A stretch of 43,407 nucleotides of DNA from Ruminococcaceae bacterium OttesenSCG-928-I18 (lineage in GTDB: Bacteria; Bacillota; Clostridia; Oscillospirales; Ruminococcaceae). Shown piece by piece: positions 1 to 7,671 of the stretch. Positions within the stretch are counted from its first letter, which is position 1; each line of letters opens with the position of its first letter. The stretch lies in contig JAJDHT010000009.1 of the NCBI GenBank assembly GCA_030266325.1, positions 1 through 43,407 on the forward strand, read 5' to 3'. The notes beneath the pieces are model-generated. The model worked only from the letters and a program-made list of their open reading frames with translations, did no database searches and was not told the origin of the DNA. Position numbers and translations under genes: made by a program.

Positions 1-54
1 AGCAGCGGACTGAAAATCCGCGTGTCGTTGGTTCGATTCCGACCGGAGGCACCA
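1..54 (+). tRNA. tRNA-Phe (GAA), 5' truncated by window edge
   Basis: The window opens inside this tRNA. The anticodon stem gcgga/tccgc encloses the loop ctgaaaa, giving anticodon GAA. The T arm (gttgg-ttcgatt-ccgac), the 3' acceptor strand cggaggc, discriminator A and an encoded CCA follow. The D arm and 5' acceptor strand lie outside the window. It is the first of three closely packed tRNAs. Confidence 0.93.
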
Positions 55-57
55 TTT

Positions 58-133
58 GCGGCCATAGCTCATCTGGTAGAGCGCCACCTTGCCAAGGTGG
101 AGGTAGCGAGTTCGAGCCTCGTTGGCCGCTCCA
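58..133 (+). tRNA. tRNA-Gly (GCC)
   Basis: Complete cloverleaf: acceptor GCGGCCA pairs with TGGCCGC, discriminator T, encoded CCA. The anticodon stem ccacc/ggtgg encloses ttgccaa, so the anticodon is GCC. It lies only 3 nt after tRNA-Phe, so the two are surely processed from one transcript. Confidence 0.96.
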
Positions 134-153
134 TTTTTTTGCCCACTGGTTAT

Positions 154-228
<75 letters not shown>

Positions 229-231
229 GAA

Positions 232-261
232 AAGCGGCAGGATTGTACCTGTCGCTTTTTT
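232..261 (+). terminator. Terminator of the tRNA-Phe/Gly/Cys cluster
   Basis: Stem AAGCGGCAGG pairs with CCTGTCGCTT (one G-T wobble) around a short loop, followed by a run of T. It starts 4 nt after tRNA-Cys. Confidence 0.88.
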
Positions 262-325
262 CTGTGCTTTTATTTGGGTTTTTTTATATAACGGAAAATA
301 TTATAAATTTAAGTGGGTCTTTTGG

Positions 326-356
326 TTGACAGGTAGGGCACATTGTAAGACAATGT
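326..356 (+). promoter_or_regulatory. radA promoter with embedded palindrome
   Basis: A perfect -35 TTGACA (326-331) lies 17 nt from a weak -10 GACAAT (349-354). The -10 sits inside a perfect 7-3-7 palindrome, acattgt-aag-acaatgt (340-356), which could be an operator or a transcript hairpin. The predicted start lies about 50 nt before radA. The promoter call rests on spacing and -35 quality; the operator role is inference. Confidence 0.55.
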
Positions 357-410
357 ACCTAGAGTGTTTTTAGACTCATCATACAGAAGAATTACGACGG
401 AGATTTCTCT

Positions 411-1790
411 TTGAAAGAAAAATTAAAAACTATATATGTTTGTACCTCCTGTGGGGAAACTTCGCCCAGATGGCTGGGGCGGTGTGGGTCTTGTGGCGCC
501 TGGAACACCATGGTGGAGGACGTTGTTCGGGAGGAAAAAACGGAAAACCGGCGCAAACACAGGAATGTGGAGGGTGTTGCGCACGCGTTGGCAAAACCTT
601 TAAAAGAGATAGATACAAACGAAGAAGACAGCCGGATACTGACACGGATAGATGAAATGGACAGGGTGTTGGGCGGCGGCATCGTGCTTGGTAGCGTCGT
701 ATTGCTGGGAGGCGAACCCGGCGCAGGGAAATCCACGATGCTTCTTCAGATATGCGGGGCAATTTCCGGCGAGAGAGAAGTATTGTACATCAGCGGGGAA
801 GAGTCTGTGCGTCAGATCAAACTGCGGGCCAAGCGTTTGAAGATCAATGAGGAAGGGATCTCGGTGGCGGCAGAGTCAAATATCGAAGAGATTATTGGCC
901 ATATCGAGCAGGCAAAACCGGGTTTCGTGGTGATTGATTCCATTCAGACGATGTATGCACCTGAATTGAGTGGCACAGCCGGCAGTGTCTCCCAGGTGAG
1001 AGAGTGTACGGCACGTTTGCTTGAGCTGGCAAAAAGTACCGAGATACCCATTTTTATCATCGGGCATGTCAACAAAGACGGCGCGATTGCCGGGCCCAAG
1101 GTTTTGGAACATATTGTTGATACAGTGTTATATTTTGAGGGGGACAAAACCCTGCCGTACCGGATTTTGCGTGCGGTGAAAAACCGCTATGGTTCGACAA
1201 ACGAAATAGGGATGTTCGATATGACGGGGGCCGGTCTTGTGGCCATCAGCAACCCTTCTGAGATGCTGCTAGAGGGGCGTCCCAAAGGGGTGAGCGGGAG
1301 TTGTGTGACCTGTGTTATGGAGGGCTCGCGGCCTCTGATGAGCGAAATTCAAGCCATTGCGACGAAGTCAGGTTTTGGAACCCCACGCCGGGCCACTTCA
1401 GGTGTGGATCTGGGTAGGGTGAATTTACTGTTGGCCGTTTTGGAAAAACGTGCGGGGTTTGCGATGGGCAACCTCGATATTTACCTGAATGTTGTTGGTG
1501 GCTTGGAGTTGGACGAACCGGCTTGTGACTTGAGTATATGCCTGGCCGTTGTCTCAAGCATGATGGATAAGACCCTGACTGAGGGCATGATTGCGGTGGG
1601 CGAAGTGGGCCTTGGCGGGGAGATACGCAGTGTGGCCAACCTTGAAGTACGCCTAAAAGAAGCGCAACGCATTGGGTTTCAAAAAGCTTATGTTCCACAA
1701 CACAATGTACAGAATCTCGATCTAGCTGAATATGGGCAAATACAGATCGTGGGGGTCAGGACGATAAGAGAGGTTATTGAATTACTATAA
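411..1790 (+). CDS. radA: DNA repair protein RadA (Sms)
   Basis: RadA/Sms is a RecA-like ATPase that promotes branch migration of recombination intermediates. The 459-residue product has the usual length and order: a CxxC...CxxC zinc finger (C11, C14, C25, C28), a RecA-type core with Walker A GEPGAGKST at about 101-109, the RadA-specific KNRYGS motif near 258, and a Lon-like C-terminal domain. The start is TTG at 411: GGAG at 399-402 lies 8 nt upstream and no in-frame ATG precedes the zinc finger. It stands alone behind its own promoter. A Xer-type recombinase gene follows after 117 nt, where many clostridia instead carry disA next to radA (family knowledge). Confidence 0.97.
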   Translation: MKEKLKTIYVCTSCGETSPRWLGRCGSCGAWNTMVEDVVREEKTENRRKHRNVEGVAHALAKPLKEIDTNEEDSRILTRIDEMDRVLGGGIVLGSVVLLGGEPGAGKSTMLLQICGAISGEREVLYISGEESVRQIKLRAKRLKINEEGISVAAESNIEEIIGHIEQAKPGFVVIDSIQTMYAPELSGTAGSVSQVRECTARLLELAKSTEIPIFIIGHVNKDGAIAGPKVLEHIVDTVLYFEGDKTLPYRILRAVKNRYGSTNEIGMFDMTGAGLVAISNPSEMLLEGRPKGVSGSCVTCVMEGSRPLMSEIQAIATKSGFGTPRRATSGVDLGRVNLLLAVLEKRAGFAMGNLDIYLNVVGGLELDEPACDLSICLAVVSSMMDKTLTEGMIAVGEVGLGGEIRSVANLEVRLKEAQRIGFQKAYVPQHNVQNLDLAEYGQIQIVGVRTIREVIELL

Positions 1791-1811
1791 TAGCTAAAAA
1801 AGCCAAAGTCA

Positions 1812-1839
1812 ATTTCGCTAAATGAAGATTTAGCGAAAT
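1812..1839. other. 28-bp dif-like symmetric element (11-6-11)
   Basis: Two 11-bp arms in perfect inverted repeat (ATTTCGCTAAA and TTTAGCGAAAT) flank a 6-bp centre, TGAAGA. The symmetry extends one more base on each side of the centre. The architecture (11+6+11 = 28 bp) is that of chromosomal dif sites, and the right arm matches 7 of 11 positions of the E. coli XerD half-site as I recall it. It lies 22 nt after radA and 69 nt before a Xer-type recombinase. No T run follows it, which argues against a simple terminator. The function is inference. Confidence 0.4.
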
Positions 1840-1865
1840 ATGGGGGATAGAAAAAACACTTTTTT

Positions 1866-1890
1866 GATAACATTTGCACACCGATAACAT
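1866..1890 (+). repeat. Direct repeat GATAACAT x2 upstream of recombinase
   Basis: GATAACAT occurs at 1866-1873 and again at 1883-1890, a period of 17 bp, just before the recombinase ribosome site AAGGG (1891-1895). The copies could be binding sites for a regulator or accessory arms of the recombinase. Short length makes chance possible. Confidence 0.35.
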
Positions 1891-1907
1891 AAGGGAAATG
1901 CTATACT

Positions 1908-2987
1908 ATGAGCACCTATTTAAAACCAGGGCAAAAAAACAGCGGGAATTTTGAGGATTGTCCGCCGATTCTCGTTGAGTTTTTGAACTATTCTGAATCG
2001 ATACAAGGATTATCGCCGCGTACGGTAAATGCGTACTATATGGATTTGCGTACCTTTTTTCGTTTTCTGCTTTTGCACCGCGGAGTTGTCTTAGAAGAAA
2101 AAATTGGTTTTGACCAGATTGATATCAAATCGATTACACTTGATTTTATCAAAAAGACCAACAAGGCAGAAATATATGAGTATACCTATTACTTGACAAG
2201 AGAGCGCGATAACACGGCCAATACTCGGGCGCGGAAACTCTCGAGTTTAAAAAGCTTTTTTCGGTATTTGACAAGTAAAACGGGGCAGATGGAACAAAAC
2301 CCTGTGATCGATGTGGAGATGCCGAAAATCAAAAAGCGACTGCCCAAATATTTGAGCTTGGAAGAAAGCAGAGAACTATTAGAAAGTATCCAGAGTGATT
2401 TCTATGCAAGAGATTATTGCATTATTACGTTATTTTTAAATTGTGGGATGCGGCTTTCTGAATTGGTGGGAATGAACCGAAATGACATAAAGAATGATAC
2501 ACTGAGAATTATTGGAAAGGGAAACAAAGAGCGAACGGTTTACTTGAACGCCGCCTGCCAGGAAGCCCTGCAAAACCTTATCGGCGAACTGAAAGGGATT
2601 CAAGGCGTAAAGGACGATAACGCATTGTTCATCTCACACAGAACCAAAAAAAGACTGACGGCACGACGGATACAGCAGATTGTAAACAATTGCCTCCATG
2701 CGGCCGGTTTGGACGGAAAAGGTTACTCAGTGCATAAATTAAGACATACTGCTGCGACTTTAATGTATCAATATGGCCATGTGGATATGCTGGCCCTGAA
2801 GGAGATTTTGGGGCACGAAGACCTCTCTACTACCCAGATATATACTCATTTGGAATCTGTTCAGCTGAAGGATGCCGCAGACGCGTCTCCCCTCTCTCAG
2901 CATAAGAGCAATAAAAAGGATGTTAAAAAGTCAGAAAATCATGATAAAATTGTTGAAAATAACGTTGAAGATGTTGAAAACCCATGA
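1908..2987 (+). CDS. Xer-type tyrosine recombinase
   Basis: This is a site-specific tyrosine recombinase of the XerC/XerD family. The 359-residue protein has a SAM-like N-terminal DNA-binding domain (about 20-125) and a C-terminal catalytic domain with all the expected residues: R182 (CGMRLSEL), K204 (GKGNKERT), H276 and R279 (HKLRH), H303 (ILGHEDL) and Y312 (QIYTHL). A lysine-rich, charged tail of about 40 residues follows the catalytic tyrosine and is longer than in XerC/D (about 300 residues). The start ATG at 1908 has AAGGG 12 nt upstream, somewhat far. A 28-bp dif-like element lies in its 5' spacer. It could be the chromosomal dimer-resolution recombinase or a domesticated relative; the sequence alone does not decide. 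Confidence 0.9.
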   Translation: MSTYLKPGQKNSGNFEDCPPILVEFLNYSESIQGLSPRTVNAYYMDLRTFFRFLLLHRGVVLEEKIGFDQIDIKSITLDFIKKTNKAEIYEYTYYLTRERDNTANTRARKLSSLKSFFRYLTSKTGQMEQNPVIDVEMPKIKKRLPKYLSLEESRELLESIQSDFYARDYCIITLFLNCGMRLSELVGMNRNDIKNDTLRIIGKGNKERTVYLNAACQEALQNLIGELKGIQGVKDDNALFISHRTKKRLTARRIQQIVNNCLHAAGLDGKGYSVHKLRHTAATLMYQYGHVDMLALKEILGHEDLSTTQIYTHLESVQLKDAADASPLSQHKSNKKDVKKSENHDKIVENNVEDVENP

Positions 2988-3090
2988 AAACGAATGCAAA
3001 GCTATTTCTTTTGGGTTTAATCTGACCATTTTTGACATAATCCATGCAATTTAAAGGGATTATTTGAGAAAGCAATTATATGACATAAAT

Positions 3091-3139
3091 ACGCAACAAT
3101 ACCCTGTTAAGCAAATTGCTTGACAGGGTATTGTTGCGT
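3091..3139. terminator. 49-nt near-perfect palindrome between convergent genes
   Basis: Twenty-four base pairs, broken only by one G-T wobble, surround a single-base loop at 3115. It sits between the convergent recombinase (+) and SCIFF maturase (-) genes, so a bidirectional terminator is the likely role. Neither side carries a clean T run, so an extruded cruciform or RNase III target are alternatives. Confidence 0.6.
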
Positions 3140-3150
3140 TATATCAAACA

Positions 3151-4521
3151 TTAATTTTGTGCAATTTTATTTAATACTTGCAATGTGATGGCACACTCTA
3201 GTCGTATCTTCTCCAGTTCACATGAGATTGTATAGGGTTCGAGTATTGAGTTGTTAAATGCGAAGTTATTGGCATTACAACCCCCACTGCAGTAATATTT
3301 GGCCCAGCACTTCTTACAGCCGGTTTTGTTGAGCAAATTGGCGTCGGCAAAGGTTTGGCGCAGCTCTGGGCGCGTAATCCCCTCCCCTATGGTCCCGATT
3401 AAAAAGTTCTTGTTATCGACGAATTGATGGCAGGGATACAGCTCACCTTCGGGTGTGACCGCCAGATATTCGTTGCCACTTCCGCAGCCCTTAAGACGTT
3501 TGATCGCACAGGGCCCGTTGTCTAGATCGAGCAGGAAGTGAAAGAAATGAAAGTCACCTGTGGGCTGGTTTTCCTTTGACTTCAGCATGCTTTCAAGTAA
3601 TCGATCGTAGCTTTGTGCAATAAAAGGAATATCTTCTTCACGAATGCTGTAGGCATCTTCCTGGGGCCCCACCACCGGTTCCACCGAAAGCTGCTGAAAC
3701 CCGAGGGAGTGGAGATGAAGGACGTCACGGTCAAAATCTAAATTCTGGCGTGTATAGGTGCCTCGAATATAATATTCTTTGTGCCCACGTTCCTTTATGA
3801 GCTCTTGCAGCTTGGGGACAATGAGGTCATAGGAACCTTTGCCATTCGGACAATAACGCATAGCGTCATTGATTTCTTTACGTCCGTCCAAGGACAACAC
3901 AATATTGTCCATCTCACGGTTGATAAAACACATGTTTTCTTCATCGAGACCGAGGCCGTTTGTGGTGATGGTGAATCGAAAATGTTTACCGTGTTGCTTC
4001 TCGATGCTGCGTGCATACTGTACCGTGTCCCGCACAAGCCCAAAATTGAGCAGCGGTTCTCCACCGAAAAAATCGACCTCGAGGTTTTTTCGGCCTTCGC
4101 TGAGGCGGATTAGGAGGTCGATGGCGCCTTTTGCCGTGTCCAGGTCCATCAGTGTACGTGCACCGCCAAAATCCCCCGTAGAGGCAAAACAATAGCGGCA
4201 GCGCAGATTGCAGTCGTGCGCCACATGCAGGCAGAGCGCTTTGACAGGCGCAACACCCAAGGCCTCACGAAACTCTTCGTAATCGTCGTCACTGTAAAGC
4301 AGGCCTTCTTCTATGAGACGGCGTAGCTCCGCCTGTGTTTCGGCCAGCGCTTCGGGGCTGTGTTTCGGCAATGACGCCGCGACGGATTGCCTGTCCTCGA
4401 GAAGGTCTGTCCGCGAACAGGTATTCAGTAGGTCGTATGCAATTTCATCCACAATGTGGACCGCTCCACTGCCTACATCCAGGACAAAATAATACCCCAT
4501 TTTTTGAAAAGCATGGATCAT
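3151..4521 (-). CDS. scfB: SCIFF thioether maturase (radical SAM/SPASM)
   Basis: This radical-SAM enzyme installs thioether cross-links in the SCIFF peptide encoded upstream. The 456-residue protein has an N-terminal peptide-binding (RRE-like) region, the [4Fe-4S] motif CNLRCRYC (C104, C108, C111) at about 104-111, a GGEP motif, and a C-terminal SPASM region rich in cysteines (GCKKCWAKYYCSGGC near 405-420) for auxiliary clusters. ATG at 4521 has GGGAG about 7 nt upstream. The precursor gene lies 131 nt upstream on the same strand, separated by a hairpin terminator, which suggests that much less maturase than peptide is made. Family identity is secure from the neighbouring precursor. Confidence 0.95.
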   Translation of the reverse strand: MIHAFQKMGYYFVLDVGSGAVHIVDEIAYDLLNTCSRTDLLEDRQSVAASLPKHSPEALAETQAELRRLIEEGLLYSDDDYEEFREALGVAPVKALCLHVAHDCNLRCRYCFASTGDFGGARTLMDLDTAKGAIDLLIRLSEGRKNLEVDFFGGEPLLNFGLVRDTVQYARSIEKQHGKHFRFTITTNGLGLDEENMCFINREMDNIVLSLDGRKEINDAMRYCPNGKGSYDLIVPKLQELIKERGHKEYYIRGTYTRQNLDFDRDVLHLHSLGFQQLSVEPVVGPQEDAYSIREEDIPFIAQSYDRLLESMLKSKENQPTGDFHFFHFLLDLDNGPCAIKRLKGCGSGNEYLAVTPEGELYPCHQFVDNKNFLIGTIGEGITRPELRQTFADANLLNKTGCKKCWAKYYCSGGCNANNFAFNNSILEPYTISCELEKIRLECAITLQVLNKIAQN

Positions 4522-4579
4522 AAAAGTGCTCCCTTGACAAAATATGTATTATTTACAGGCATAACATGAGCTTGTATTG

Positions 4580-4624
4580 CAAAATAAAACAACAAGAGGC
4601 GCTAACAACCTGCCTCTTGTTGCA
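4580..4624 (-). terminator. Terminator/attenuator between scfA and scfB
   Basis: On the - strand the stem CAACAAGAGGC pairs perfectly with GCCTCTTGTTG around an 11-nt loop, followed by a TTTTATTTTG tract. It lies between the SCIFF precursor stop and the maturase start, so it probably lets only part of the transcripts continue into the maturase. Confidence 0.88.
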
Positions 4625-4652
4625 ATTTCGATGTTTAAACCGTATGGACAAA

Positions 4653-4808
4653 TCAAGATTTATTATTCTCGACCTTTTCACACCGCTGGTTTGCCACCGT
4701 GCAGGAAGTTTTACATGCAGACTGGCAAGAAGTTTGGCACTCACCGCAGCCGCCTGTACAAGCGGACTTTTTGAGGTTTGCACGGTTGATGGTTTTGATA
4801 TGTTGCAT
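4653..4808 (-). CDS. scfA: SCIFF peptide precursor (six-cysteine family)
   Basis: This 51-residue peptide is the ribosomal precursor modified by the SCIFF maturase. It opens with MQHIKTINR, the family signature, and continues with the cysteine-rich block ACTGGCGEC...CQSACKTSC...NQRCE. Seven cysteines are visible (C17, 21, 24, 28, 32, 36, 43), against six in the family name. The start at 4808 has a strong GGAGG about 8 nt upstream; a longer frame beginning at 4853 lacks the family N-terminus. It follows yajC by 77 nt and probably shares its promoter. The biological role of SCIFF products remains unclear in the literature known to me. Confidence 0.95.
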   Translation of the reverse strand: MQHIKTINRANLKKSACTGGCGECQTSCQSACKTSCTVANQRCEKVENNKS

Positions 4809-4885
4809 CGCAGATATCCTCCGTTCCTGTTTCTTTGTCAATGCGCACAGCATATGGCCCGTTTCGGGCAGCCACGGGAAGAAGT

Positions 4886-5251
4886 CTATTCTATGGTCCC
4901 GCTGGGCTTGTCACCGCTGCCGCTGCTTGTTGTGCTCTCTTTCTTGTCCTTGTCGGCACCTTCGGCCTCGCCTTCGAGGCTAAGCTTGGCGACTTCCTGT
5001 ATGGCCCAGCGCTTGAAGCGCAAACGGGAACGGTCTCCGGCCGTCTCCAAGATAAAGGTGTCTTCCTTGATGCTGACAACCCGGCCAATGATTCCCCCGA
5101 TGGTGGTCACTTCGTCCCCAATATCGATGGAATTTCGAAGTTCCTGTTGTTTTTTTTCTCTTTTTCTCTGGGGGCGGATAATCAATAAATACATAACCGC
5201 GCCAAAAACCAGAATCAATATTAGAAATGAATAGTTGCCCATCTCTGCCAT
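4886..5251 (-). CDS. yajC: Preprotein translocase subunit YajC
   Basis: YajC is a small membrane partner of the SecDF-YajC complex that supports Sec-dependent protein export. The 121-residue product has one N-terminal transmembrane helix (about 5-24), the conserved IIRPQRKREKK motif directly after it, then the compact domain with GDEVTTIGGI. The tail is hydrophilic, rich in D, K, S and T. I place the start at ATG 5251, because GGAGGGGG (5261-5268) lies 9 nt upstream; a TTG two codons earlier would be too close to it. Its own promoter precedes it, and scfA follows. Confidence 0.95.
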   Translation of the reverse strand: MAEMGNYSFLILILVFGAVMYLLIIRPQRKREKKQQELRNSIDIGDEVTTIGGIIGRVVSIKEDTFILETAGDRSRLRFKRWAIQEVAKLSLEGEAEGADKDKKESTTSSGSGDKPSGTIE

Positions 5252-5286
5252 GAACAAGTTCCCCCTCCTATTTAATATACTATGTC

Positions 5287-5315
5287 ATTATATCGGATAG
5301 GTCCTGAACATGCAA
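5287..5315 (-). promoter_or_regulatory. Promoter of yajC-scfA
   Basis: On the - strand TTGCAT (5310-5315), 17 nt, then a perfect TATAAT (5287-5292). The predicted start lies about 30 nt upstream of the yajC start codon. Confidence 0.75.
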
Positions 5316-5355
5316 GCGTTTTGTTTTTTCTTTTTTGGGAGCCGCTAGAATCCTA

Positions 5356-6486
5356 CTAAATACGTGTATCCAGGACAGAAATATACCGATTGTATAGTTC
5401 AGTATATATACCATTATCCAGCGCATCTCTGATGATTAAGAGCAAATTGTTATAGAAATACAGATTGTGTAAAACAGCCAACCGCATCCCCAACATCTCC
5501 CCTGCTTTGAGCAGGTGGCGCAAATAGGCGCGCGAAAAATGCCGGCAAGCGGGGCATTGGCACCCCTCCTCCAAGGGGGCAGGGTCTTCGGCATATTTTG
5601 CATTGTTGAGGTTGAGAATGCCATGAAGGGTGAAGATGTGACCGTGGCGGGCGTTGCGGCTGGGCATGACACAATCAAATAAATCAACACCCCTTCGTAT
5701 AGATTCAAGGATGTTGCCCGGCGTGCCCACCCCCATGAGATAGCGGATTTTCTCCTTTGGCATATGGGGCTCTACTTCGGAAAGGATCTCGTACATCACC
5801 GCCGTTTCCTCCCCGACCGCAAGGCCGCCGATGGCATAACCGTCCAGGCCCATCCCGGCGATGGTTTTCATGTGGCTGCGCCGCAGGTCGGCATAGGTGC
5901 CGCCCTGGTTGATGCCGAAGAGCATCTGGTCCTGGTTGAGGGCGGCGCCCTCCTTTTTCAGGCGGCCCAGTTCGGTTTGGCAACGGGCCAGCCAGCGTGT
6001 AGTGCGCTCGCAGCTTTCGCGTACATAGGTGTGTTCGGCGGGATTCGCAACGCATTCATCGAACGCCATGGCGATGGTGGAACCGAGGTTGGCCTGGATG
6101 CGCATGCTCTCCTCCGGGCCCATAAACACCTTTCTGCCGTCGATATGGGACTGAAACGAGACGCCCACTTCCTCGATCTTGCGCAGCTGGGCGAGGCTGA
6201 AGACCTGAAAGCCCCCAGAATCTGTAAGGATGGGGCCCCGCCACCGGGTGAAGGCATGCAGCCCACCCTGGCCGGCAACGAGCTCATCGCCGGGGCGCAG
6301 ATGCAGGTGGTAGGTGTTGCACAACATCACCTGGGCGCCGATATCGGCAAGGTCAAGCGCCGAGACGCCACCCTTGATGGCCCCGGCCGTCGCGACATTC
6401 ATGAACGCGGGGGTCTGGATGGTCCCGTGAACGGTATGCAGTTCCCCGCGGCGCGCCGTGTTTTCTGTTTTGTGCAGTTTAAACAT
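5356..6486 (-). CDS. tgt: tRNA-guanine transglycosylase
   Basis: Tgt exchanges guanine-34 of GUN anticodons for the queuosine precursor preQ1. The 376-residue protein has the family landmarks: LTDSGGFQVFSL near 95 with the catalytic aspartate of the substrate pocket, AFDECV near 146, DLFDCVMPSRNARHG near 265 with the nucleophilic aspartate, and a zinc site CQCPAC...H near 308-325. ATG at 6486 is preceded by a weak AGGA. The gene follows queA by 27 nt, so the two queuosine-pathway genes are co-transcribed. The length is typical of bacterial Tgt. Confidence 0.97.
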   Translation of the reverse strand: MFKLHKTENTARRGELHTVHGTIQTPAFMNVATAGAIKGGVSALDLADIGAQVMLCNTYHLHLRPGDELVAGQGGLHAFTRWRGPILTDSGGFQVFSLAQLRKIEEVGVSFQSHIDGRKVFMGPEESMRIQANLGSTIAMAFDECVANPAEHTYVRESCERTTRWLARCQTELGRLKKEGAALNQDQMLFGINQGGTYADLRRSHMKTIAGMGLDGYAIGGLAVGEETAVMYEILSEVEPHMPKEKIRYLMGVGTPGNILESIRRGVDLFDCVMPSRNARHGHIFTLHGILNLNNAKYAEDPAPLEEGCQCPACRHFSRAYLRHLLKAGEMLGMRLAVLHNLYFYNNLLLIIRDALDNGIYTELYNRYISVLDTRI

Positions 6487-6513
6487 ATTAATAATCCTAA
6501 TAAATTGTGTGAT

Positions 6514-7542
6514 TTATAATATCAGCATTGCGTCGCCAAAGCTATAGAAACGGTATTGCTGCTCTATGGCTACAGAATACGCCCGAAGGGTGTTTTCACG
6601 GCCATAAAAAGCCGAGACAAGCATGAGAAGGGTGCTCTCGGGCAGATGGAAGTTTGTGAGCAGGCCGTCGATGGCCTTGAAGGTATGTCCCGGCGTGATA
6701 AAAATGTCCGTTTCCCCGCTGGCTGCGCGTATCTCCCCATATTGTGCGGCGACGGCCTCGAGCGTGCGGCAGCTGGTGGTGCCCACGGCGATGACCCTGC
6801 CACCCTGCCGTTTCGTGCGGCGGATGGCCTCGGCGGCCTGCTCGCCGATCTCATACCACTCCGAGTGCATCGGGTGGTTTTCGACCTCTTCCTCCTGCAC
6901 CGGCCGGAAGGTGCCGAGGCCTACGTGAAGGGTGAGCTCGGCCGTGGTGATACCCGCGTCGCGGAGGCGTGCAAAAAGATCCTGTGTGAAATGCAGCCCG
7001 GCCGTGGGGGCCGCGGCACTTCCCCGCTGCTTGGCGTAGACGGTCTGGTAATCTTCGGGGCGGCTCTGCCTGCTCTCGATGTAGGGGGGCAAAGGCATCT
7101 CGCCCAGTGTGTCCAGCACTTCGTAAAGGGTGCCGCCACGGTGGGAAAACCGCACGAGCTTCCCGCCGTTTGGCAGCGTTTCCAGAATATACGCCTGCAG
7201 GACACCGCCACCAAAAAGCAGCGTGTCACCGGGACGGATGCGTTTTCCAGGTTTGGCAAGGCACTCCCAGACATCGGTTTCTCGCTCCTGCAGCAAAAGC
7301 AGCTCGCAGCTGCGCTGCATGCCCTCTTTCCGCCCCAGCAGGCGGGCGGGCAGAACCTTTGTATTGTTGAGAACAAGCAGATCGCCCGGCTGCAACAATG
7401 TGGGAAGGTCGAAAAAATGATGGTGGTGCATCTCTTCGCTGCCACGCCGCAGGCAGAGCAGGCGGGAGGCGTCCCGCGGGCTGGCGGGCGTTTGCGCGAT
7501 GAGACGCTGGGGCAGGTGGTAGCTAAAATCACTCTTCTTCAT
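6514..7542 (-). CDS. queA: S-adenosylmethionine:tRNA ribosyltransferase-isomerase QueA
   Basis: QueA transfers and isomerises the ribosyl moiety of SAM onto preQ1-tRNA, giving epoxyqueuosine. The 342-residue product contains the family motifs: the N-terminal FSYHLPQRLIAQTP, LLVLNNTKVLPARL, AAPTAGLHFTQDLF and LHVGLGTFRPV, then TNFHLPESTLLMLVSAF near the C-terminus. I choose ATG 7542 (MKKSDFSYHLP), which has GGAAAGGG 5 nt upstream. Starts further upstream (7563, 7569) would overlap the asd promoter and add residues not typical of the family. It leads the queA-tgt transcript. Confidence 0.96.
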   Translation of the reverse strand: MKKSDFSYHLPQRLIAQTPASPRDASRLLCLRRGSEEMHHHHFFDLPTLLQPGDLLVLNNTKVLPARLLGRKEGMQRSCELLLLQERETDVWECLAKPGKRIRPGDTLLFGGGVLQAYILETLPNGGKLVRFSHRGGTLYEVLDTLGEMPLPPYIESRQSRPEDYQTVYAKQRGSAAAPTAGLHFTQDLFARLRDAGITTAELTLHVGLGTFRPVQEEEVENHPMHSEWYEIGEQAAEAIRRTKRQGGRVIAVGTTSCRTLEAVAAQYGEIRAASGETDIFITPGHTFKAIDGLLTNFHLPESTLLMLVSAFYGRENTLRAYSVAIEQQYRFYSFGDAMLIL

Positions 7543-7562
7543 CAAAGCCCTTTCCGAAGGCA

Positions 7563-7592
7563 TTGACAATGGCCCCCGTGTGGTGCTATATT
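7563..7592 (+). promoter_or_regulatory. Promoter of asd-dapA
   Basis: Perfect TTGACA (7563-7568), an 18-nt spacer and TATATT (7587-7592). The predicted start near 7600 gives a leader of about 110 nt before asd. The promoter lies between the queA start and the oppositely directed queA promoter. Confidence 0.75.
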
Positions 7593-7642
7593 AGGAAAAA
7601 TAAAGCAGGCTGGTACATGGTTTCCCTGCAAAGGCAAATACC

Positions 7643-7671
7643 ATTATATTGCATGCTCCGCCGGTTTTCAA
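7643..7671 (-). promoter_or_regulatory. Promoter of queA-tgt, overlapping the asd leader
   Basis: On the - strand TTGAAA (7666-7671), 17 nt, perfect TATAAT (7643-7648). The transcript would start near 7636 and run leftwards through the asd promoter, while the asd transcript runs rightwards through this one. Confidence 0.7.

Noticed and set aside
1812-1839. Intrinsic terminator of radA
   Set aside because: The stem is strong but followed by ATATGGGGG rather than a T run.
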